This document shows positions 8,775 through 17,812 of a stretch of 64,000 nt of DNA, one piece after another. Source of the DNA: Calditrichota bacterium (GTDB lineage Bacteria > Zhuqueibacterota > Zhuqueibacteria > Zhuqueibacterales > Geothermadaptataceae). The stretch covers positions 124,001 through 188,000 of the forward strand of contig QQUE01000012.1 of NCBI GenBank assembly GCA_008501765.1. The letters are read 5' to 3'. Positions within the stretch are counted from its first letter, which is position 1, and each line of letters starts with the position of its first letter. The notes beneath the pieces are model-generated. The model saw nothing but the letters and a program-made list of their open reading frames with translations. It was not told the origin of the DNA and did not search any database. The position numbers and the translations under genes are program-made.

Positions 8775-10286
8775 TCAATGCGCGTGCGGGTGACCAATCT
8801 CTTCTGAACTCGAAGCAAGTTTCACTTGATAACCGCCGGTTTTAACGACACGCTCCCCGCTTTGAACACCGCCAGTAACCGGTATAAATCCCTGATAAAT
8901 CGGCCCGGTTTTTACCGCCCGTTTCTCAAACGATTCGCCACCAAGCTGGATATACACGGTTTTTTGGCCGTTGTCATCATAAACTGCCGAGGATGGAACG
9001 GTTAGTACATTTGTCGCTGGTGTGGTATAAATTTGTGCCTGAAAAGTCTGTCCAATCAGCAGTTGCCTGCCGGCATTGTCAGCTTCCATCAAAATTGTTA
9101 AGGTTTGTTTTTCCGGATCGAGAATTTCACCACGGTTTATCAATTTTAAATGGCTCTGCTCAAAAAGAATCATTTTTTCACTTCCGGGAACACTGACCGA
9201 TGCACCGGAAATCTGAGCCAGTTTTGCCGCCTGTTCTGCAAATACCTCGATGCTCAACCACACCTTCGATGGATCAACAATGCTAAACAAATTTTGATTG
9301 CGATCGATGTTTTGTCCCGGCAGCACGGTCACATCAGATACGATGCCGTTTATTGGCGCCGTGATAAGAAAATTCTGTGTTTGTGAATCGTAACGCATGC
9401 TGCTATTTTTGGAATCAAAATAGTTTGAGAATCCCGCTTTGCGCACATCGAAGTTTCGTTTTGCCTGCTCAAATTCGCGGGCAGAAATTGCCTTACGCAC
9501 CTGCAGACGTTTTGCACGCTGGAACTCCGTTTTTGCTTGTTCATATTTGAGATATATTTCAGCCCAACTATTGCCTGCAGCCAGTGGTGGTACCAGCACT
9601 GCAAGTGTTTCGCCTTTTTTGACCTTTTGACCGGGATTTACGAGTTGACCGGCTGCTGCAATGCTAATTATTCCTTCCACAGGTGAAACGATTTGCGCGA
9701 ATGACGCGGGGCGTGGCCGCACTTTTCCAATGCCATTCACGGTCGATTTTACATTGCGTACACGGGCTTCCTCGGTGGCAAATTCCATTTTCCACTGTTG
9801 CTCTTTCAGAAAAGAGATTTCATCGGTCGCTGGTTCTTCAACGCCAGCCGGAATATCCGCAGCCGATGAATATACTGCAAAAGTACCAATTAAGAATTCT
9901 TCCTTTGCCTTGGGTCCGGTATAACTCAGGCTGAAATTATATTTTCCTGAAGTTTCAAATGTATACGTCGGAGTGAAAATGCCCTCCCGCAATAATTCAT
10001 CTTTATCAAATTTTATCGCAGAGCCATCTGCTTTCTCGAAAAAAAGTGTCACCTTGCCGGCTCGAACAGGCTGGAAATCTGCCAGAGTTGTCAGGTGAAT
10101 GATGAACTTAATCTCTGCTGCAACGACCGCTGTTTCGTATTCCATAAATAGTTCCATCGACTCTGTCCACTGCGTGACTGCAATCGCTGGAACCTCATTT
10201 TCTGCCTCCGCATTTTCATGTTCGTGGGATTGGCAGCCATAAAAAATCAGCCCTGACAGGGCCAAAATAATGATTCGTTTAATCAT
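8775..10286 (-). CDS. RND efflux periplasmic adaptor (membrane fusion protein), lipoprotein
   Basis: A CusB/CzcB-type adaptor that links pump and outer-membrane channel. Features in order: signal with lipobox ending IFYGC (Cys18), a His/Glu-rich segment (SHEHENAEAE), an extra N-terminal beta domain of ~150 residues, then the barrel-sandwich halves (IVSPVEGIISIAAAGQLVNPGQKVKKGE and FLITAPINGIVSDVTVLPGQ) around an alpha-hairpin, a beta-barrel and a membrane-proximal domain. It ends GHPHAH, possibly metal-binding. I chose ATG 10286 over the in-frame TTG at 10298 because GAGGA lies at the right distance and overlaps that TTG. The gap from the TolC-like gene is 12 bases and to the pump 27, so the three are an operon. 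Confidence 0.88.
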   Translation of the reverse strand: MIKRIIILALSGLIFYGCQSHEHENAEAENEVPAIAVTQWTESMELFMEYETAVVAAEIKFIIHLTTLADFQPVRAGKVTLFFEKADGSAIKFDKDELLREGIFTPTYTFETSGKYNFSLSYTGPKAKEEFLIGTFAVYSSAADIPAGVEEPATDEISFLKEQQWKMEFATEEARVRNVKSTVNGIGKVRPRPASFAQIVSPVEGIISIAAAGQLVNPGQKVKKGETLAVLVPPLAAGNSWAEIYLKYEQAKTEFQRAKRLQVRKAISAREFEQAKRNFDVRKAGFSNYFDSKNSSMRYDSQTQNFLITAPINGIVSDVTVLPGQNIDRNQNLFSIVDPSKVWLSIEVFAEQAAKLAQISGASVSVPGSEKMILFEQSHLKLINRGEILDPEKQTLTILMEADNAGRQLLIGQTFQAQIYTTPATNVLTVPSSAVYDDNGQKTVYIQLGGESFEKRAVKTGPIYQGFIPVTGGVQSGERVVKTGGYQVKLASSSEEIGHPHAH

Positions 10287-10298
10287 GATTTTCCTCAA

Positions 10299-11519
10299 TT
10301 AAAATGTGACCAAATTCTGTCCGCTAATGGTTTCCAGTTCGAAAATGGCCTGGTAATATTCCGTCAATTGTATCGTGTACATTTTACTGCCGGCACGAAC
10401 CGATTGAATGGCGCTTAAAAACTCAGGCAGCGAAAGCGCTCCTTCTTCATAAGCAGCTCGCAAATCGTCTGCAATTTTATCGCTCTGTAGTTCGAAATTA
10501 TTCCTGCGCAACAGTTCTGAATTGGTCTGAATAATCGCAATCAGGTTGTCGAAATTGGCGAGTATTTGGCGTTTATAGGCCGCGTTTTCAGTTGATTGAA
10601 TGGCGCTTTCAACTTTTAGCTTTTCGATCTGCGGCCTGTTCCAGTTGAAAAAAGGCAGCGGGAGAGAAAAACCTAAAACATAGCCCTGCCAACCGGGATT
10701 TATTTTTTTATAACCGCCTTGCAGAGCTATCGCTGGCACGATGCCGCGTTTTTCAAGTTTTATCCGCTCGCCCAAATTCGCCAGTCTGGACTCTGCTGCC
10801 TGCAATCCCGGATGGTTTTGCAGGAATATTGGCTGAGCAGGCGCATTGAGCTGGACACTTTTGAACCCGATAGAATCCGTCAGCATTATTTTACTATCTG
10901 AGCTCATTCCGAGAAAGTATCTCAATCTATTCGCGGTCTCCCGGTGATTTTGCTCCGTTTGCAATAAATCAGCCTCCAGCTCAAAAAGACTCATCGAAAG
11001 TAACTTCGCTTCCAAGTTTGAGATGGCACCTTCTTCGTGCCTGGCCTGAATAGCTGCCGACAAATCACGCATCATTCCCTTTAATCCTGCAAGCTGCTGC
11101 TTTAGATTTTGCAGCAATTTCAGCTGAACATATTCGTTGCGGGCAGCGGCCAGCAATTGATTCACTTTATGTCGCTGCTCAAATTTCGCCGATTCAATTG
11201 CAGATTGCCATGTTTTCCGGTTTTGCCAATAGTACCATGGCATCGCGATTGTCTTGCCAATAAACAGCATCTGCTCGGTTTCTTCGACGCCGCTGTCTTT
11301 CACCTTTTCCAGGGCAAAATTCAGTTCCGGATTGGACCATTGCAAGGCGGCATCGCGTTCAAATTTTGTTAATTCTAAACGCGCGTTTATTGCTTTAAAT
11401 TGTGGGCTGGATTGCTCAATTAAACGGGGCAAATCTTCGAAGGCCACCGCTAATTGATTTTCCTGCGCGACCAGGCTGCCGGCCACGCATAAAAATATAA
11501 ATATACGCAGGATGGACAC
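10299..11519 (-). CDS. TolC/CusC-family outer-membrane efflux channel
   Basis: 406 residues with a signal peptide (about 1-18) and the two-fold OEP repeat: long amphipathic helices (HKVNQLLAAARNEYVQLKLL..., RQILANFDNLIAIIQTNSELL) around beta segments such as GYVLGFSLPLPFFNW. The family forms trimeric outer-membrane ducts. It begins with GTG at 11519, backed by a strong GGAGG 6 bases upstream. Together with the adaptor and pump it forms a complete tripartite exporter. It is shorter than E. coli TolC but typical for CzcC/CusC-like channels. Confidence 0.88.
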   Translation of the reverse strand: MSILRIFIFLCVAGSLVAQENQLAVAFEDLPRLIEQSSPQFKAINARLELTKFERDAALQWSNPELNFALEKVKDSGVEETEQMLFIGKTIAMPWYYWQNRKTWQSAIESAKFEQRHKVNQLLAAARNEYVQLKLLQNLKQQLAGLKGMMRDLSAAIQARHEEGAISNLEAKLLSMSLFELEADLLQTEQNHRETANRLRYFLGMSSDSKIMLTDSIGFKSVQLNAPAQPIFLQNHPGLQAAESRLANLGERIKLEKRGIVPAIALQGGYKKINPGWQGYVLGFSLPLPFFNWNRPQIEKLKVESAIQSTENAAYKRQILANFDNLIAIIQTNSELLRRNNFELQSDKIADDLRAAYEEGALSLPEFLSAIQSVRAGSKMYTIQLTEYYQAIFELETISGQNLVTF

Positions 11520-11614
11520 GAGTATCCTCCTTCTCTAAAATATAGTGAAATTTTTGGATGTACTGATTTCAGTTCCGCCGGGATAGTGCAACGGCGGATG
11601 ATGATGAAAAAATA

Positions 11615-12016
11615 TTAGCAGGGTTGTGGTGGAGCGCGTTCAGGAAGGATGCTCGGTAGAAAAGACTCGGGTAATTTTAGAGGGAAATCTCGTGGCATTC
11701 GAGTCAGAACCGGGGGTTCATCATCGATGATTTCATGAAATATAATAGAATTTACAATCAAAACAGGGCTGAAAGTCCGGGACTGAAAATTATACTCCCA
11801 GTCACCGACAAAATGCAAGTCTTCATGTTCGTGTTCAGTCGCATGATCGTGATGTTCATCATGGCCATGATGATTCTTCGAAAACTCGGGCGGATGCACA
11901 CTCAGCTCAATTTCAATCTTATCCTGATGCTCGTAAGCATGCAGATGCACAGATGTATAAACCTGAGTAAAGAGGATATATATAAAAATGTAGCCTATTT
12001 TGAGGAGACGCATCAT
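11615..12016 (-). CDS. Small His-rich secreted protein leading the metal-efflux operon
   Basis: 133 residues. A hydrophobic N-terminus (about 6-20) works as a signal or anchor; then residues 49-68 are extremely His/Asp/Glu-rich (NHHGHDEHHDHATEHEHED). The C-terminus has PSILPERAPPQPC, reminiscent of the 'RAPP' ending of small proteins found beside CzcCBA-type loci. It is likely a periplasmic metal-binding or sensing protein; this is inferred from composition and position. It is the first gene of the operon, 95 bases before the TolC-like gene, so the promoter should lie in 12017-12209. No strong Shine-Dalgarno is seen before the doubled ATG. Confidence 0.7.
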   Translation of the reverse strand: MMRLLKIGYIFIYILFTQVYTSVHLHAYEHQDKIEIELSVHPPEFSKNHHGHDEHHDHATEHEHEDLHFVGDWEYNFQSRTFSPVLIVNSIIFHEIIDDEPPVLTRMPRDFPLKLPESFLPSILPERAPPQPC

Positions 12017-12209
12017 GATAAGTTAAAACCAATTTCAGTTGAGACTTTACACTTCTGGACTGAATCTCGAATCTCATTCTTACTTCAAGAATGTGCAATA
12101 TAGGGTATTACATGGAAAAATGTAAACAAAAATTTAGGAAGATTATTTTTGAGTATCGAAGATTAAAATGCGGTGTTTTAAAAGAATAGCATGGCGAAAC
12201 AATTTTAAT

Positions 12210-12947
12210 TCAAATAGAAACAACTTTCACAGCAATCGCAGTCAAATTATCCATGGCGCCTTCGCTGTAGCATTTTTGGCGGATGGCTTTGAGCATTTTA
12301 TTGAGATCTTTGGGAAAACGACTGGATGCCGCTACCAAATCAGCCTCTGAATAGTAACGGGAGACCCCGTCCGAGCAAAGAAAAAACAGGTCTCCGGCCT
12401 TCAATTTGACATTCAAAATATCAGCATCAACAGCCTCTTTCACACCCAGGGCTTTGGTAATTATGTGGCTGCCTTTAAATCCGGCAGCATCGACTTTCTT
12501 TCCTTTAAATTTATCGAGCCAGCCTTGCAACTTGGAGTGGTCTTTGGTCAATTGGGTAATTTTGCCACCCCGAATTACGTACACGCGGCTGTCGCCCACG
12601 TGGCCAACGGCGGCCTGGTTTCCGGCAATCGCGATCATTGCAATTGTTGAAGCCATGTGTGTATTTTTTTTCTTGCCGGCTGCAAAAATCTCCCGGTTTG
12701 CTGCCGTAATCAGAGCTTCGACGGCGAGGGCGATATTATTTTCAGAGGGCGCTTCCCGGTTGATTATTTGTTCGATGGTTTTCACAGCAGTTTTGCTGGC
12801 AACATCGCCGGCATCAGCCCCGCCAACCCCATCCGCAACAACAAATACGCCCCTGTTTTCAGCCACGAGATAACTGTCCTCATTTACCGCAGTTTTGGGA
12901 TTGAGTCCCTTGTCGGTAAATGCCGCAGTCTGCGTGCTAATGCTCAA
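12210..12947 (-). CDS. PP2C-family Ser/Thr protein phosphatase (PstP-like)
   Basis: 245 residues containing all PP2C motifs: NED at 22-24, VADGVGG at 37-43, GHVGDSRVYVIRGG, LFFLCSDGVSRY and the final DNLTAIAV metal-binding Asp. It dephosphorylates Ser/Thr phosphoproteins in the cytosol with two Mn/Mg ions. It starts with TTG at 12947 behind GGGAGGAG and overlaps the end of the FtsW/RodA gene by 11 bases, suggesting translational coupling. Its place at the end of an FHA-FHA-PBP-FtsW run matches the actinobacterial pstP neighbourhood, so likely substrates are cell-wall regulators. No cognate kinase lies inside the window. Confidence 0.88.
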   Translation of the reverse strand: MSISTQTAAFTDKGLNPKTAVNEDSYLVAENRGVFVVADGVGGADAGDVASKTAVKTIEQIINREAPSENNIALAVEALITAANREIFAAGKKKNTHMASTIAMIAIAGNQAAVGHVGDSRVYVIRGGKITQLTKDHSKLQGWLDKFKGKKVDAAGFKGSHIITKALGVKEAVDADILNVKLKAGDLFFLCSDGVSRYYSEADLVAASSRFPKDLNKMLKAIRQKCYSEGAMDNLTAIAVKVVSI

Positions 12948-14478
12948 TTTGCTCCTCCCGCAAACCGTTCCTGTGAGAAATCCCCATGAGAAATCCTATG
13001 ATAATAAAAGAAATAAGAAATGAAAAACCTCCGCGACTGATAAAAGGCAGTGTGATCCCGGTCAACGGAATAAGTTTGATAACCCCACCGATATTGACAA
13101 AAACCTGAATTGCAATCATCGAGGCAAAACCGGTTGCGAGCAACTTTTCGAAATCGTTCTTTGCGCGCAGAGCAACGCGAATGCCGAGAAAAAAGAGCAG
13201 CAGATAAAGCAACACTATTAACGCGGCCCCGATAAAACCCATCTCTTCGGCAATCGCTGCATAGACAAAATCGGAAACGATGAGCGGAATGTTGGTCGGA
13301 TAGCCCAGCCCGAGCCCCGAACCGGCAAACCCGCCGGCATGCAGCGCAAAAAACGAGTTCATTATTTGGTAAACCTGATCCCACCAGGCTGAATCGTGGG
13401 GCAAAGCCCAGATATCCGCCCAGATTTGAAATCGTTTCAAAGCGTGTGAGGGCACCAATCCCTCCAGCAATAAAATTGCTTTTGAAGAAATGGCAATGAA
13501 CGCGATTCCACCAAACAAAAAACGGTATTTCCGGGTGACAACAAAAATCATCACAATCACTAAACCACCGTAAATTATCACCTGACCAAAATCTTTAAGC
13601 ACGATAAACAAAAATTGCGGGATGAGCCAGATTAGCAGAAATGGCCCCCAGGTGACGAGAAAACTTTGCAGTTTTTTCCCTTTGAGAACAACCTTCTTTT
13701 TGGTCAATTCCTCTTTAAAAAGCGCAAAATATCCTGAGAGAAATATGATTATCGTTATTTTAAATGCTTCCCACGGGGTCATTTGATAAACAAACCGGCC
13801 GCGGGTTTTTACTTCGCTCAATCCCACAAAAATGATCAGCAGCAAAACCGTTATCGCAACCCAGAAAAAGGGCCGCGATAGTAATTGCATGAATTTCTCT
13901 TTTTCACATTTTTTAATGATAAAAATGATGGAGAAAAGTGCAATTAAATAGGAAACGATCAAACGTGTCCAGCCGGGAACCCCGGCGAAGAACTGGCGCA
14001 TCATCGCGCTGAATTGCCACTCATCCAATTTTAAAAGCTGTTTTGCTTCTGTTTGAATCGACTCAAGGCTGCGTTCGTCGGCCCTTGTAACTGTGGAATC
14101 CTGATCGTGCGTCATCTGAGCCCCGGTCGAGTCTGTCGTTGCCTTTTTCAGCGCAGCCGCCGAATATTGTTTGATGAGCGCATCCTGAAAATTTGTATTT
14201 ATGGCGGAGCTGATGCGGTACTGCACCACAAACCCAATGCCCGTGAGCAACGCAACAACCACTAAAATAGTAAAATCCCCCTTGTAGCTCGATTTGAGAA
14301 TAAAATAAACTACAAAAAACATACTCATCATCAACGTATTGCGAATGAGTATGGTAGCGCTGGGATCGTAACCGCGCGCGTTACCTGCGACATACACCGC
14401 AAACATGCCGACCACGGTTATAAACAACGCCAGCAACAGGCCGAATGCGGGATTGATTTTATTGTTTTTTTGATTCAT
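12937..14478 (-). CDS. FtsW/RodA/SpoVE-family peptidoglycan glycosyltransferase
   Basis: A polytopic SEDS protein. Diagnostic C-terminal motifs are visible: QVYQIMNSFFALHAGGFAGSGLGLGYP, DFVYAAIAEEMGF and NIGGVIKLIPLTGITLPFISRGG. SEDS proteins polymerise lipid II together with a class B PBP, here the adjacent upstream gene. An unusual ~90-residue insertion after helix 4 (about residues 95-180, starting RISSAINTNFQDALIKQYS) is polar and should face the periplasm. The start is uncertain: ATG 14478 (MNQKNNK) or ATG 14490 (MTAPMNQ), both overlapping the PBP gene end and neither with a clear ribosome site. Longer extensions would read through the PBP gene. Confidence 0.87.
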   Translation of the reverse strand: MNQKNNKINPAFGLLLALFITVVGMFAVYVAGNARGYDPSATILIRNTLMMSMFFVVYFILKSSYKGDFTILVVVALLTGIGFVVQYRISSAINTNFQDALIKQYSAAALKKATTDSTGAQMTHDQDSTVTRADERSLESIQTEAKQLLKLDEWQFSAMMRQFFAGVPGWTRLIVSYLIALFSIIFIIKKCEKEKFMQLLSRPFFWVAITVLLLIIFVGLSEVKTRGRFVYQMTPWEAFKITIIIFLSGYFALFKEELTKKKVVLKGKKLQSFLVTWGPFLLIWLIPQFLFIVLKDFGQVIIYGGLVIVMIFVVTRKYRFLFGGIAFIAISSKAILLLEGLVPSHALKRFQIWADIWALPHDSAWWDQVYQIMNSFFALHAGGFAGSGLGLGYPTNIPLIVSDFVYAAIAEEMGFIGAALIVLLYLLLFFLGIRVALRAKNDFEKLLATGFASMIAIQVFVNIGGVIKLIPLTGITLPFISRGGFSFLISFIIIGFLMGISHRNGLREEQIEH

Positions 14479-16111
14479 CGGTGCTGTCATTAAAATAGCC
14501 CAATTCATGTGCTTTGAGATAAATCTGCTTGGCCACCGGTGCTGCGGCTGCTCCGCCATATCCGGCGCCTTCAGCGATTACCGCGATGGCAATTTTGGGA
14601 TTTTCAACCGGTGCAAATGAAATAAAAACAGCATTGTTGACGATTTCAACTGCACTGGTACCATCGTCCTGCTTCACCACCTGATTAATTTCCGCCGTGC
14701 CTGTTTTGCCGCCAACTTCCACTTCCTGCATACGCATTCGCCAGGCCGTTCCGCCCCGGGCCCAAACGACTTCACGCATCATTTTTCTGACTTTAGCAGC
14801 CGCTTCTGCAGAAACAACCCGGTTCCACTCTTCCGGCGGTTCATCCAATTCCAGCCGCGGTTTCATCAAAACACCATCGTTGGCAATCGCCGCAGCGATC
14901 ATTGCCAATTGCAGCGGTGTCGCTAAAACTTTTTCCTGGCCAATGGAAGACCAGGCCAGTTCATGGGCCGTCGGCGTTTCGGGAAATGAACTACGCATTG
15001 TGATTATGCTTTTTAAAAATTCCGGGCGCGAAGTATTCCATTGCACCGCCTGGTTAAAGCCAAACCGTCCGGCGACCGCATGCAACATCGAATCACCGAC
15101 AACCACACCGAGATGGGCAAAATAGGCGTTACTGGATTTTACCAAGGCCCGTGTCAAGTCAATTTGGCCTTGACCGCGCCAGCGTTGACCGCGCTCCGCA
15201 TAGCTGTGCCGTTCGTGATCGTGTACGCGTTTCCGCCGCACACCCGGGGGACGGTAGCCACGCCCGTCCAGAGTCCACACAGGGCTGATTCCCAATTCCG
15301 TGGCTGCCGCAGCAACAATGACTTTAAAAGTAGAACCCGGCGGATATCGGCCTTTTAAAGCCCGGTTATAAAGCCGTTTGCCATCTTCGTCAGCGACGAT
15401 TCGCGCCCAGGCGGCATCCACTGAAACCGAATCAGGGTGAAAACTGGGGGCACTCACCAAAACCAGGACGTCTCCCGTCGCAGGCGCGATGGCGACCACA
15501 GCGCCTTTGTTGGCTCCGAACGCTTCATAAGCGGTTTTTTGCAGTTCATAATCGATGGTTAACGCAATATCATTGCCTACGGACTGAACTCGAAAATATT
15601 TATTGTTGATAAAATTATCTTCTTCGGCTGCACTGGAGCGGGTGCGCCCCATCAAGCGGTCGAAATAATGCTTTTCCATGCCGGATTTATCACGTTCAAC
15701 ATCAGAATAACCAATGAGATGGGAAGTGGCTTCACCGAGTGGATAATACCGCCGCGGGAGCTCGCCTTTGGTGGCGTCAGTATAACCAGCCAACACTTTA
15801 GAATCGTCATGATTGCGGTCGTAAATTGTGCCTTTAATCGTTGTCGCTTCGATTATCCACGGCCGCGGATCGTGCAATTTCCTGGTGGCAAAAAAGTAGG
15901 CATTGCCGATAAAAAGCTGCCAATAGGCCTGGTAAAGCAGAAGTGAGCCAAAAGCGAAAATAAAAACCCATAAAACGACAGCCATTTCCTTGCGGTGTAA
16001 AAAAACGAACACCTCACTGAAATTTGAAATCGTTACATAAAAAAGGCGAAGCAGATAGGCCCCAATAACTAAAAATAATAAATATTTCAGGATGATTAAA
16101 ACAAGCAGCAT
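14459..16111 (-). CDS. Class B penicillin-binding protein (PBP2/PbpA-like transpeptidase)
   Basis: 550 residues. Two N-terminal membrane helices (about 5-25 and 44-62), then a short dimerisation region and the transpeptidase domain with its three active-site motifs: Ser260-Thr-Phe-Lys263, Ser326-Ser-Asn328 and Lys469-Thr-Gly-Thr472. It cross-links peptidoglycan stems in the periplasm as partner of the adjacent SEDS protein. It is shorter than E. coli PBP2 and resembles actinobacterial PbpA in size; having two N-terminal helices instead of one is less common. It starts 5 bases after the upstream FHA gene and overlaps the SEDS gene, so it is firmly operonic. Confidence 0.9.
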   Translation of the reverse strand: MLLVLIILKYLLFLVIGAYLLRLFYVTISNFSEVFVFLHRKEMAVVLWVFIFAFGSLLLYQAYWQLFIGNAYFFATRKLHDPRPWIIEATTIKGTIYDRNHDDSKVLAGYTDATKGELPRRYYPLGEATSHLIGYSDVERDKSGMEKHYFDRLMGRTRSSAAEEDNFINNKYFRVQSVGNDIALTIDYELQKTAYEAFGANKGAVVAIAPATGDVLVLVSAPSFHPDSVSVDAAWARIVADEDGKRLYNRALKGRYPPGSTFKVIVAAAATELGISPVWTLDGRGYRPPGVRRKRVHDHERHSYAERGQRWRGQGQIDLTRALVKSSNAYFAHLGVVVGDSMLHAVAGRFGFNQAVQWNTSRPEFLKSIITMRSSFPETPTAHELAWSSIGQEKVLATPLQLAMIAAAIANDGVLMKPRLELDEPPEEWNRVVSAEAAAKVRKMMREVVWARGGTAWRMRMQEVEVGGKTGTAEINQVVKQDDGTSAVEIVNNAVFISFAPVENPKIAIAVIAEGAGYGGAAAAPVAKQIYLKAHELGYFNDSTDESKKQ

Positions 16112-16116
16112 GAAAA

Positions 16117-16824
16117 TTACTCAATCGTTAAAGTCATGATGACCGGATCTTTTTTGCAGAATTTAATGAAATCGCCAGGCTGGAATTCCCGGCTGCCTTT
16201 CACCGGTTCAGTCTCGTCATTTATAAATGTCCCATTGGCGCTGCCTTCGTCGACAATTGTCATCCGGGTTTCTGAAATAAAATAGAGCGTGGCCTGATGT
16301 TTGGATATATTTTGATACGGCAGGCAAATATGTGCCGAGGAAATTCGACCAATTTTATAGGTCTCTCCGGGTGATAGATGCCATGTCGCCCCGGTTCCCT
16401 CACCCTGGATGATTTTAAAATAACACTGCGTTAAGTTTTGTGGTTCCTGCTCCTCAGGGGAGATTGTACTCTGGATATCAATTTTTTTGGCTGAAACGGT
16501 GGAAGATGAAGTTATTTGCAGGGCTATTTTAGCCGTATTTAGAACATAATCTTTTTCAACAATATATTTGTGAATACGATCGATTGTGTTTTGTTCTATT
16601 TTTTTTATATGCCGCGCATGTTTAATAAAAACATTGTTATTCACCGCAATATCAAAATGGTCGGGCGCGATGATGCGATCCGGGTCGGTAATATCCAAAT
16701 TTCTGTCGATGACGTCTTTTAGTTCACCAAAAAGACGCTCCTGATCCAGGGGATCGAGAAATCGCCAGAATATTCCATAGACAGATTTTTTAACGTTGCT
16801 ATCAATATTTTTCGAAACACTCAT
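16117..16824 (-). CDS. DUF3662-like + FHA-domain protein
   Basis: 235 residues. Residues ~20-110 resemble the DUF3662 domain found at the N-terminus of actinobacterial FhaA (APDHFDIAVNNNVF...). Residues ~140-235 form an FHA domain with the phosphothreonine-binding residues Gly159-Arg160, Ser174-Lys-His176 and the NGT of SANGTFIND (197-199). FHA domains bind pThr peptides, so this protein should read Ser/Thr phosphorylation. It lies immediately upstream of the PBP gene (5-base gap) and 71 bases after a second DUF3662-FHA gene. It has no signal or membrane segment, so it is cytosolic. Confidence 0.82.
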   Translation of the reverse strand: MSVSKNIDSNVKKSVYGIFWRFLDPLDQERLFGELKDVIDRNLDITDPDRIIAPDHFDIAVNNNVFIKHARHIKKIEQNTIDRIHKYIVEKDYVLNTAKIALQITSSSTVSAKKIDIQSTISPEEQEPQNLTQCYFKIIQGEGTGATWHLSPGETYKIGRISSAHICLPYQNISKHQATLYFISETRMTIVDEGSANGTFINDETEPVKGSREFQPGDFIKFCKKDPVIMTLTIE

Positions 16825-16895
16825 GGGTCAATCCGAAATGGTTCACTATTTTAATCCTGACCGGCAGCAGAATTCTGGAAGTTGGTTATTCTCAA

Positions 16896-17768
16896 TTAAT
16901 TTGGGATTATCATTAACGCATAATCGATGATTTTAAGTTCATCACCTGGCGATATCTGCACCTCTTTTTGCAGCTCCAATTCCTCGCCGTTCAGCATCGT
17001 GCCGTTAATGCCTGTCGGAAGGAGAAAAACGGCATTGTCGCGTAGATTAATCACAGCATGAGAGCGGGAGATGGAGAAATCTGCACTTTGCAAGACGATA
17101 TCATCCTTGCTGGAGCGCCCAATAGTTGTCGTTTCCTTGATCAGCGGAATTTCTTCTTTGTGATTTTCACTTTCAACTATCAGCGTGTATTTCGTATCCG
17201 GTTGCGGCATTTGCACGATGGTTTTTTGCTCGTCTTCGGGCAAAACAGTATCTTCGTCCTCTTCGATTACCGTTGGGCGAAAATCGTCATCATCGGCCAT
17301 TTCCGGCTGGACAGGCGTTGCAGGCGCTGGTGGTTGCTTAATCGGCGGTGACTGGACTGGCACCGGATCGCCCTCTTTTTTGGTGTGATGCGTAATTTTA
17401 AATTCACCCTTATCCAACGATTCATCTGTTTTGAATTCGATAATTATTACTTGTTTGCTCTGCTCGGGATTGATCTTGCGCATTTCATGATAAATTTCTT
17501 CCCGGAGTTCATTGATGATGACATCTTCAACTTCGATCCGTAACTTTCGATCGATCTCATTAAAAAATATCGTGTAAAAATTTGGGATGAGGATTTTCCG
17601 GCCAACCACATCAACGTTTTGTTTCATCAATGCTTTCAGTTTTTTCGAAATCTCCTTATAGGGTATGCGCTCGTTGCCTGCCACCTGGTCCTGTTCTGAG
17701 GTTGCGTCATCATCTTCCAGGCTGGCTACCCTTTTCCAGGCTTTGCCAAATTTACCTTTTATACCCAT
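16896..17768 (-). CDS. DUF3662-like + FHA-domain protein (FhaA-like)
   Basis: 290 residues. The DUF3662-like region spans ~35-115 (ILIPNFYTIFFNEIDRKLRIE). An acidic/proline linker at ~130-185 contains Thr residues next to acids (RPTVIEEDEDT, EQKTIVQ) that could be kinase targets. A C-terminal FHA domain at ~193-290 has GRSSKDD, SISRSHAVI and NGTMLNGEEL. This mirrors FhaA of actinobacteria. I chose ATG 17768 (MGIKGKF), preceded by GGAAGG; the GTG at 17783 is less likely. It is the first gene of the peptidoglycan part of the run, 44 bases after the LPP20-like gene. Confidence 0.83.
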   Translation of the reverse strand: MGIKGKFGKAWKRVASLEDDDATSEQDQVAGNERIPYKEISKKLKALMKQNVDVVGRKILIPNFYTIFFNEIDRKLRIEVEDVIINELREEIYHEMRKINPEQSKQVIIIEFKTDESLDKGEFKITHHTKKEGDPVPVQSPPIKQPPAPATPVQPEMADDDDFRPTVIEEDEDTVLPEDEQKTIVQMPQPDTKYTLIVESENHKEEIPLIKETTTIGRSSKDDIVLQSADFSISRSHAVINLRDNAVFLLPTGINGTMLNGEELELQKEVQISPGDELKIIDYALMIIPN

Positions 17769-17812
17769 AGTTGCCTTCCACAATTCACTTAATCGTACTC
17801 AAAAATATAAAA

